Positions 40,234 to 45,070 of a stretch of 45,070 nucleotides of DNA are shown one piece after another. Position numbers and translations under genes: made by a program. Numbering within the stretch: position 1 is the stretch's first letter; each line of letters starts with the position of its first letter. Under the pieces are notes generated by a model. It had not been told where the DNA came from, did not search any database, and worked only from the letters and a program-made list of their open reading frames with translations. Origin of the DNA: JACDBE01 sp051002015 (lineage in GTDB: Bacteria; Actinomycetota; Acidimicrobiia; Spongiisociales; UBA5794); assembly GCA_051002015.1 (NCBI GenBank), contig JBPCMS010000080.1:1-45070 (forward strand), given 5' to 3'.

Positions 40234-41739
40234 GTGGAGGAATCTACCCCGAGCGGCGTCCCGCCCGACCACGCCCCGCCCGACGATCAGGTCGATCACA
40301 CCAACGACTCGCCGGTCGAGACCGACCGTGCCGGTGTCGAGCCCGACCAGGCCTGGTGGGACGAGCACGCACCGCTGGTCATGTCCCGGCCGGATGGGGA
40401 CGGTCCCCAGCCGCCACCGGCGACCGAGCCGATAGCGTGCTGGCCCGACCTCTCCCCGAGCGGGCCCGGTGCCGGAGAAGAGGAAGCCGGAGAGGACGAA
40501 CCGGCCCCCTTGGTGGAGGACGCCGAGTGGTGGACCTCGGACCACGACCTCCCCGGCGGCGCCCCTTCGACGGCGCCGATCTCGCTCGCCGGCATGCTCC
40601 CGTACCCCGCCACCATGTACCAGCCGACCCCGGCCCGCCGCAGGTCCGGATGGCTGACCGGTCTGCTCGCCGGGGTGGTCGGCGCCGCCGGAGCCCTCGG
40701 CGGCGCCTGGGCGCTCGGTGGCTTCGACGATCCGCCCCCCACCACCGTCGTCGAGCAGCAGTTCGCCCCGGTGGTGCGCCCCAACATCAACGTCGCCGAC
40801 GAAGACGTCTCCGAGGTGGCGGTGGCGGTGGCGCACAAGGTCACCCCTTCGATCGTCTCGGTCGAGATCGGTGACGGCGAGTTCGGTCCCGCATTCGCCC
40901 CGTTCGCCAGCGGCAGCGGCGTTGTCATCGGTGAAGGCCTGATCGTCACCAACCACCACGTCATCGCCGACGCCCCATCCACCCAGGTCGTGCTCCAGGA
41001 CGGCTCCGCCTACCCGGCGTCGGTGGTCGGCAGCGACGTCGAAACCGATCTGGCCGTGCTCGAGGTCCCGGTGAGCGGGCTGGTCCCCGTCGACTTCGGC
41101 ACCACCACCGACCTGACCATCGGCGAGACCGCCATCGCCATCGGCAACCCGCTCGGTCTGGCCGGCGGCGCCTCGCTCACCGTTGGCGTGGTCTCCGCCT
41201 TCGGGCGGCAGATCGACACCGACATCGACTTCTCGCTGTACGGGATGCTGCAGACCGACGCCCCCATCACCGAGGGCTCAAGCGGAGGAGCCCTGGTGGA
41301 CAGCGGCGGGCGCCTGATCGGGATCACCACCGCCATCGGAGTGAGCCGCGCCGGCGCCGAGGGCATCGGGTTCGCCATACCGGTCGAGCTGGTCAGACGC
41401 ATCACCAGCGAGATCATCGAGATCGGCGAGGTCAGACACGCCTACCTGGGGGTCCAGCTTCGCAACGAGGTGACCGTACGCCCCGACGGTGGACTGGTAC
41501 CCGCAGGCGCCCTCATCTTCGCCTTCCCCTTGGACGGGTTGTCGGCCGCCCGCGACACCGGGATGGAGCAGGGAGACGTGATCGTCTCCCTGAACGGGCA
41601 GCCGGTGACCACCCGCGAGGCGCTGATCAGCGACCTGCGGCTGCTCCACGCCGGCGACCTGGTGGCCATCGAGGTCGACCGGGACGGCACCATCGTCGAG
41701 TTCGAGCTCGTGCTCGACCAACGCCCGAGGGACCTGTGA
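40234..41739 (+). CDS. HtrA/DegP-type membrane-anchored serine protease with PDZ domain
   Basis: This 501-aa protease has a Pro/Asp-rich cytoplasmic N-terminus (about 130 residues), one membrane helix (SGWLTGLLAGVVGAAGALGG) and an extracytoplasmic trypsin-like domain. The triad is His242 (VTNHHVIA), Asp272 (TDLAVLEV) and Ser350 in TEGSSGGALVD; the usual GNSGGAL is GSSGGAL here. A C-terminal PDZ domain begins near AYLGVQLRNE and ends with FELVLDQR. GTG 40234 lies 7 nt behind TACAAT, implying leaderless translation; no other start gives a better case. The stop overlaps the next gene by 4 bp. It probably degrades misfolded exported proteins and may signal stress. Confidence 0.94.
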   Translation: MEESTPSGVPPDHAPPDDQVDHTNDSPVETDRAGVEPDQAWWDEHAPLVMSRPDGDGPQPPPATEPIACWPDLSPSGPGAGEEEAGEDEPAPLVEDAEWWTSDHDLPGGAPSTAPISLAGMLPYPATMYQPTPARRRSGWLTGLLAGVVGAAGALGGAWALGGFDDPPPTTVVEQQFAPVVRPNINVADEDVSEVAVAVAHKVTPSIVSVEIGDGEFGPAFAPFASGSGVVIGEGLIVTNHHVIADAPSTQVVLQDGSAYPASVVGSDVETDLAVLEVPVSGLVPVDFGTTTDLTIGETAIAIGNPLGLAGGASLTVGVVSAFGRQIDTDIDFSLYGMLQTDAPITEGSSGGALVDSGGRLIGITTAIGVSRAGAEGIGFAIPVELVRRITSEIIEIGEVRHAYLGVQLRNEVTVRPDGGLVPAGALIFAFPLDGLSAARDTGMEQGDVIVSLNGQPVTTREALISDLRLLHAGDLVAIEVDRDGTIVEFELVLDQRPRDL

Positions 41740-42851
41740 CCAGCGACGACAGCATCTTCAACAGGCTCTTCGAGCTCTTCCAGTCGCCGGGGCCGGTCAA
41801 CTGGCGTCTGGCCGGCGAGGTCCGCAAGAGCCTGGTCGGCGCCGCCGAACCGGTAGACCCCACCCTCGCCGACGAGTACACCGAGCTGGCCGTCGCCGCC
41901 CAGATGCGGCTCGAACCGGTCATTCGCCTCTCGATGGGCCAGCCGGGTGAGCTCCAGCCCGTCGATCGGACGGTGTGGTCCACCGACAACCAGGAGAGCT
42001 TCGGCTACCTGGTGGAACCGTTGGCGGGTACGTTCGGGGCGGGGCTGGTCGACCCGGCGAACCCGATGGCGGCGATGCTGGCCCCGATGGGCCCGGCCGT
42101 TCTCGGGATGCAGGCGGGGACCATGGTGGGCTTCATGGCGCACCGCACCCTGGGCCAGTTCGACACCGGGATGCCGGCGCTGGGCACCGAGCGGCTGTAC
42201 CTGGTGGTCCCCAACGTCGAGGGCTTCGCCACCGACCACGGGCTCGACCAACGCCAGGTGCGACTGTGGGCGGCGTGCCATGAGATGGCCCACCACGCCA
42301 TCCTCGACGTGCCCTGGGTGCGTCCCCGGGTCACCGAGCTGCTCGCCGACTTCGCATCGTCGGTGAGCTTCGACTCGGCCAAGCTCTCCGAGACGCTGGA
42401 GCGGATGGACGACCCCGCCGCCATCGAGGACGTGCTCGGCGGGGCGGGCGGGCTGGCCGGGCTGCTCGGTGGGAACCACGACCCGGAGAAGCTGGCGCCC
42501 ATCCAGGCGCTGCTGGCGACCATCGAGGGCTACGGCGACCACGTGGTCGGGCTCGCCCTGACCGACATCGCCCCCGAGCTGGGCCCCATTCAGGAGGCGT
42601 GGGCGAGACGGCGGGCCGAGCCCGGCCAGGCAGAGCAGTTCCTCTCCCAGCTCATCGGGCTGGAGCTGGAGCGGCACCACGCCGGGGACGCCACCAGGCT
42701 CTTCACCGAGATCGGGCGACGGTGGGGGATGGACTCGGTCGACAGCCTCTGGTCATCCCCGGAGTCGGGCCCCACCCTGGCCGAGCTCACCGACCCGGTG
42801 GGTTGGGCGGCCCGGGTGCTGCTGACCGACCCCATGGACGAGACGCCCTAG
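41736..42851 (+). CDS. DUF2342 zinc-dependent metalloprotease-like protein
   Basis: This 371-aa protein is of the DUF2342 family, typical of actinobacteria. Its HEMAHH motif at residues 182-187 is a gluzincin-type HExxH zinc site. Other family segments are RTVWSTDNQESFGYLVEPLAG near 80, PLAGTFGAG and GLDQRQVRLWAACHEMAHH, with Gly-rich helical regions either side. Some databases call it associated with F420 biosynthesis through phylogenetic co-occurrence; that is not evidence of function. GTG 41736 overlaps the htrA stop by 4 bp, so the two proteases are cotranscribed. Secretion signals are absent, so it is probably cytoplasmic. Confidence 0.85.
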   Translation: MTSDDSIFNRLFELFQSPGPVNWRLAGEVRKSLVGAAEPVDPTLADEYTELAVAAQMRLEPVIRLSMGQPGELQPVDRTVWSTDNQESFGYLVEPLAGTFGAGLVDPANPMAAMLAPMGPAVLGMQAGTMVGFMAHRTLGQFDTGMPALGTERLYLVVPNVEGFATDHGLDQRQVRLWAACHEMAHHAILDVPWVRPRVTELLADFASSVSFDSAKLSETLERMDDPAAIEDVLGGAGGLAGLLGGNHDPEKLAPIQALLATIEGYGDHVVGLALTDIAPELGPIQEAWARRRAEPGQAEQFLSQLIGLELERHHAGDATRLFTEIGRRWGMDSVDSLWSSPESGPTLAELTDPVGWAARVLLTDPMDETP

Positions 42852-42888
42852 CCTCCCGCCACCACGTCACGCTTCCCAGGAGACCCCG

Positions 42889-43384
42889 ATGCCCCTGCCG
42901 ATCGGCACCCAAGCACCCGCCTTCACCCTGCGCGACCAGCACCGCAACGAGATGTCGGCGGACGACCTCAAGGGCCGGCCCTCGGTGGTGGTGTTAATCC
43001 CTTCCCCTTCACCTCGGTGTGCACCGGCGAGCTGTGCGACCTGGGTGACACCATCGCCGACCTCGGGTCGCTCGAGGCCAACGTGGTGGTGGTGACCTGC
43101 GACACCGTCGCCGTCAACCGTCGCTGGGCGGCCGACAACGGGTACGGGTTCCCGGTGCTGTCGGACTTCTGGCCCCACGGCGCCATGACCCGGGCCTACG
43201 ACGCCTTCGACGAGGCTCGAGGCGTCCCCTTCCGGATCAGCTACGTGCTCGACGCCAGGCCCGGGTCACCGACATCCTCGCCAGCGACAAGCGGGGCACC
43301 GCCCATCCCGTCCAGGCCTACACCGACGCCCTGGCCCGGCTGGACCGACCGACCGGGCTCCTAACCGGCCTGCTTCACGATTGA
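42889..43384 (+). pseudogene. Peroxiredoxin (AhpC/TSA-type) with two frameshifts
   Basis: ATG 42889 follows AGGAG with 6-nt spacing and the frame begins PLPIGTQAPAFTLRDQHRNEMS, a typical peroxiredoxin opening. Near 42994-42997 the reading frame must shift to reach PFTSVCTGELC, which holds the peroxidatic Cys. Near 43256-43264 it must shift again to reach RVTDILASDKRGTAHPVQAYTDALARL, ending with TGA at 43382-43384. Each break looks like loss of one base. Either the gene is decayed or the assembly has two indels. If intact it would be a thiol peroxidase of about 165 aa. Coordinates span all three frames. Confidence 0.85.
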
Positions 43385-43394
43385 CCTCCTCCCC

Positions 43395-43411
43395 TTGTGC
43401 TACAGTTGTGC
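43395..43411. promoter_or_regulatory. Direct repeat at the vapB promoter
   Basis: TTGTGC occurs at 43395-43400 and 43406-43411, 11 bp apart, flanking TACAGT (43401-43406), a -10 candidate 8 nt before the vapB ATG. One-turn spacing suits a dimeric antitoxin binding its own promoter. Confidence 0.45.
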
Positions 43412-43414
43412 GTC

Positions 43415-43720
43415 ATGGACGCTAGGAAGCCGAAGCCGGAGCGGGTGGGAATCCGCCAGCTACGCCAGAACCTCTCGGTCTACGTGAGGCGTGTGCGCCA
43501 GGAAGGCCGCGCCTACGAAGTGACCGAGCGCGGTGAGCCGGTGGCGCGTCTGACGCCGCTGGAAGATCGGCCGATGTCCACCATCGAGCGCATGATCGCT
43601 GATGGCCGCATCACGCCTGCCAAGCGCAAGTGGGAGGACATTCCGCCGCCGCTTCCTCCGCTCAAGGGCAAGCCGCTGTCGCAGATCCTCCAGGAGATGC
43701 GGGACGAAGAGCCGTGGTAG
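43415..43720 (+). CDS. vapB: Phd/YefM-type (VapB) antitoxin
   Basis: This 101-aa antitoxin has the Phd/YefM N-terminus VGIRQLRQNLSVYVRRVRQEG, followed by YEVTERGEPVARLTPLE, the classic DNA-binding and dimerisation part. The C-terminal 40 residues, Pro/Lys-rich, would wrap the toxin. ATG 43415 appears leaderless behind TACAGT. The stop overlaps the PIN toxin start by 7 bp, and the pair is a type II toxin-antitoxin module. The base composition is less GC-rich than the flanks by eye, consistent with acquisition by transfer. Confidence 0.9.
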   Translation: MDARKPKPERVGIRQLRQNLSVYVRRVRQEGRAYEVTERGEPVARLTPLEDRPMSTIERMIADGRITPAKRKWEDIPPPLPPLKGKPLSQILQEMRDEEPW

Positions 43721-44139
43721 ACGACGCGGCGGTACGCGTCTACGTGGATGCATCGGCCCTCGTGAAGCTGGTCATCACCGAAGCCGAGAGCGCGTCGCTC
43801 CGCCGATTCCTCTCCAAGGACCCGCTGCTCGTTTCGAGTCGGATCGCAGCCGTCGAGGTTCGCCGCGTCGCTGCCCGGCAGGACGAGGTCGGGACGGAGG
43901 CGCAGGTGGAAGCGCTCCTCGGGGCCGTGCACTTCGTCGAGATGGATGAAGCGATGGCGTTGGCAGCCGGCACTGCACCGCCACCGTCTCTGGGTTCGCT
44001 TGACGCGATTCACCTGGCCGCAGCACAGTTGGTGGCCAGCGAGGTGACGGCCGTGGTCATCTACGACCGGCGGCTGGCCGATGCGGCCCAGGGAGCAGGT
44101 CTCACCGTGATCGCGCCGTCGTCAACCCGGCTGAACTGA
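43714..44139 (+). CDS. vapC: PIN-domain toxin VapC
   Basis: This 141-aa PIN ribonuclease has acidic residues at Asp12 (YVDASALVKL), Glu48 (IAAVEVRRVA) and the later SLDAIHLAAA region, followed by IYDRRLADAAQGAGL; these build the Mg2+ site. VapC toxins cleave tRNA or rRNA when released from antitoxin. The target cannot be predicted. GTG 43714 overlaps the vapB stop; the spacing to AGGAG upstream is long, so translational coupling is likely. It ends just before a decayed response-regulator fragment. Confidence 0.9.
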   Translation: MVDDAAVRVYVDASALVKLVITEAESASLRRFLSKDPLLVSSRIAAVEVRRVAARQDEVGTEAQVEALLGAVHFVEMDEAMALAAGTAPPPSLGSLDAIHLAAAQLVASEVTAVVIYDRRLADAAQGAGLTVIAPSSTRLN

Positions 44140-44149
44140 CCGACGGCCG

Positions 44150-44254
44150 CTACGGCTGGAGGCGGTAGCCGACGCCACGCACCGTGGTGATGGCGGGGGC
44201 GCCGTCTGCGCTCTCCAGCTTGCGGCGCAGCCGGCGGATGTGCTGGTCGAGGCT
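44150..44254 (-). pseudogene. Remnant of an OmpR-family response regulator (C-terminus only)
   Basis: The minus strand encodes SLDQHIRRLRRKLE..., then TTVRGVGYRL, the end of a winged-helix DNA-binding domain, for 34 codons up to TAG. Directly upstream in this frame is a TAG stop, and beyond lies unrelated sequence, so the receiver and most of the effector domain are missing. It probably marks a deletion or insertion junction between VapC and the ABC ATPase. Confidence 0.75.
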
Positions 44255-44292
44255 CTATTACCGGGATCAAGGTGACCCAGTCGGCGACGCCC

Positions 44293-45070
44293 CTATCGGG
44301 GATGCGGCTGCTGGCGGAGGTCGTTGATGGCGGCGGCGGCGCCGATGAGCAGCAGGTAGCCGTCCTCGATGGTGGGCTCGATGGTGGTGGCGCCGTGGGG
44401 GACGCCACCGATGTGGCGGTAGTGGCCTTCGCCGGTGCGCCACGCCACCCGGACCAGGGGATCGCGCTCGGGTGCGATCCACACCTGCCGCGCTGCCGTG
44501 TCGATGAGCTGGCGCGGGGTGCCGCCGAACACCACCCGGCCATGGTCCATCACCAGCACCCGGTTGCACAGCGCGGCGATGTCGTCGGTCTGGTGGCTGG
44601 AGAGGAGCACGGTGCGGTCCTCGGCGAGCCGGGAGATGGTGTCGCGGAACCGGAGCCTCTGCTCGGGGTCGAGCCCGGCGGTGGGCTCGTCGAGGACGAG
44701 CAGCTCGGGATCGCCGATCAACGCCTGGGCGAGTGCCACGCGACGCCGCATACCGCCCGAGAGCGCCCGGATCCTCTTGTGCGCCACCGGACCCAGCTCC
44801 ACCTGGTCGATCACCCGGCGCACCTCGTCGTGACGGGCCTTGCGGTCCGTCATCTCCTTGAGGATTGCCACGTAGTCGATGAACTCGAACACCGTGAAGC
44901 CGCGGTGGAAGCCAGGCTCCTGCGGCATGTAGCCGAGGCGGCGGCGGATCTCCACCCGCTCTCCCGCCTTAGAGGGGTCGCGCCCGAGCAGGGTGACGGT
45001 GCCGGTGTCGGGGGCGAGCACGGTGGCGACGATCCGCAGCAGGGTGGACTTACCTGCGCCGTTCGGGCCG
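44293..45070 (-). CDS. ABC transporter ATPase (CcmA/DrrA-like), 5' end outside window
   Basis: The visible part, about 258 residues, starts at the Walker A GPNGAGKST at the right edge. It continues with the Q-loop region YMPQEPGFHRGFTVFEFIDYVA, the signature LSGGMRRRVALAQAL, Walker B LLVLDEPTAGLDPEQ and switch His LLSSHQTDDI. It belongs to the ABC-2 exporter family (drug, lipid or polymer efflux, or natural antibiotic resistance). The C-terminal extension TIEPTIEDGYLLL is family-like, and it ends at TAG near 44293. The permease is presumably upstream, beyond the window. The frame's first internal GTG (45021) is not its start. Confidence 0.93.
   Translation of the reverse strand, partial: GPNGAGKSTLLRIVATVLAPDTGTVTLLGRDPSKAGERVEIRRRLGYMPQEPGFHRGFTVFEFIDYVAILKEMTDRKARHDEVRRVIDQVELGPVAHKRIRALSGGMRRRVALAQALIGDPELLVLDEPTAGLDPEQRLRFRDTISRLAEDRTVLLSSHQTDDIAALCNRVLVMDHGRVVFGGTPRQLIDTAARQVWIAPERDPLVRVAWRTGEGHYRHIGGVPHGATTIEPTIEDGYLLLIGAAAAINDLRQQPHPR

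Overview
The window is very GC-rich DNA packed with short-gap and 4-bp-overlap operons. It carries F420-type luciferase-like, DUF2342 metalloprotease, RsbA-like and PaaN genes, and many genes appear to start leaderless, about 7 nt after a TANNNT box. This points to an actinobacterium, perhaps of the Acidimicrobiia; the lineage is inferred from gene content only.

Layout. 0-2.6 kb: the end of an Asp-rich repeat protein and a histidine kinase/response regulator pair. 2.6-4.9 kb: a membrane-anchored Lon-like PDZ protease, divergent from bioY and a PaaI-type thioesterase. 4.9-8.4 kb: glgX-glgA. 8.46-21.2 kb: a catabolic block. It holds a GntR/FCD regulator, an AhpD-like protein with a thioredoxin, DUF2848, a complete Liv-type ABC importer (livF, fused livM-livG, livH, substrate-binding lipoprotein), ubiX, type 2 IPP isomerase (fni), a flavin split-barrel protein, EthD-like and cupin proteins, a UbiD decarboxylase, a 64-aa ORF and a luciferase-like monooxygenase. 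21.2-25.3 kb: glgB-glgC and an RsbA-like MEDS/ATPase gene, so the glycogen genes flank the catabolic block. 25.3-32.7 kb: a second Liv importer with an acyl-CoA ligase. 32.8-38.9 kb: phenylacetate lower-pathway genes (paaN; tetR-paaG-paaH-paaJ). 38.9-42.9 kb: HEAT-repeat protein, moaE, an HtrA protease and a DUF2342 metalloprotease. 42.9-45.07 kb: a twice-frameshifted peroxiredoxin, a VapBC pair, a response-regulator remnant and a partial ABC ATPase.

Main result. A 13-bp near-palindrome, GTATGTAGCATAC, lies over or next to likely -10 boxes in front of gntR, the AhpD-like gene, the first Liv operon and the divergent ubiD / luciferase-like pair, with a weaker copy before ubiX. The GntR protein therefore probably controls a compact, apparently undescribed regulon. 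It would import a carboxylated (probably aromatic or heteroaromatic) compound, decarboxylate it with the prenyl-FMN enzyme UbiD, and process the product with the cupin, EthD-like, luciferase-like and DUF2848 proteins. fni, divergent from ubiX, makes the dimethylallyl unit from which prenyl-FMN is built. The substrate cannot be read from the sequence.
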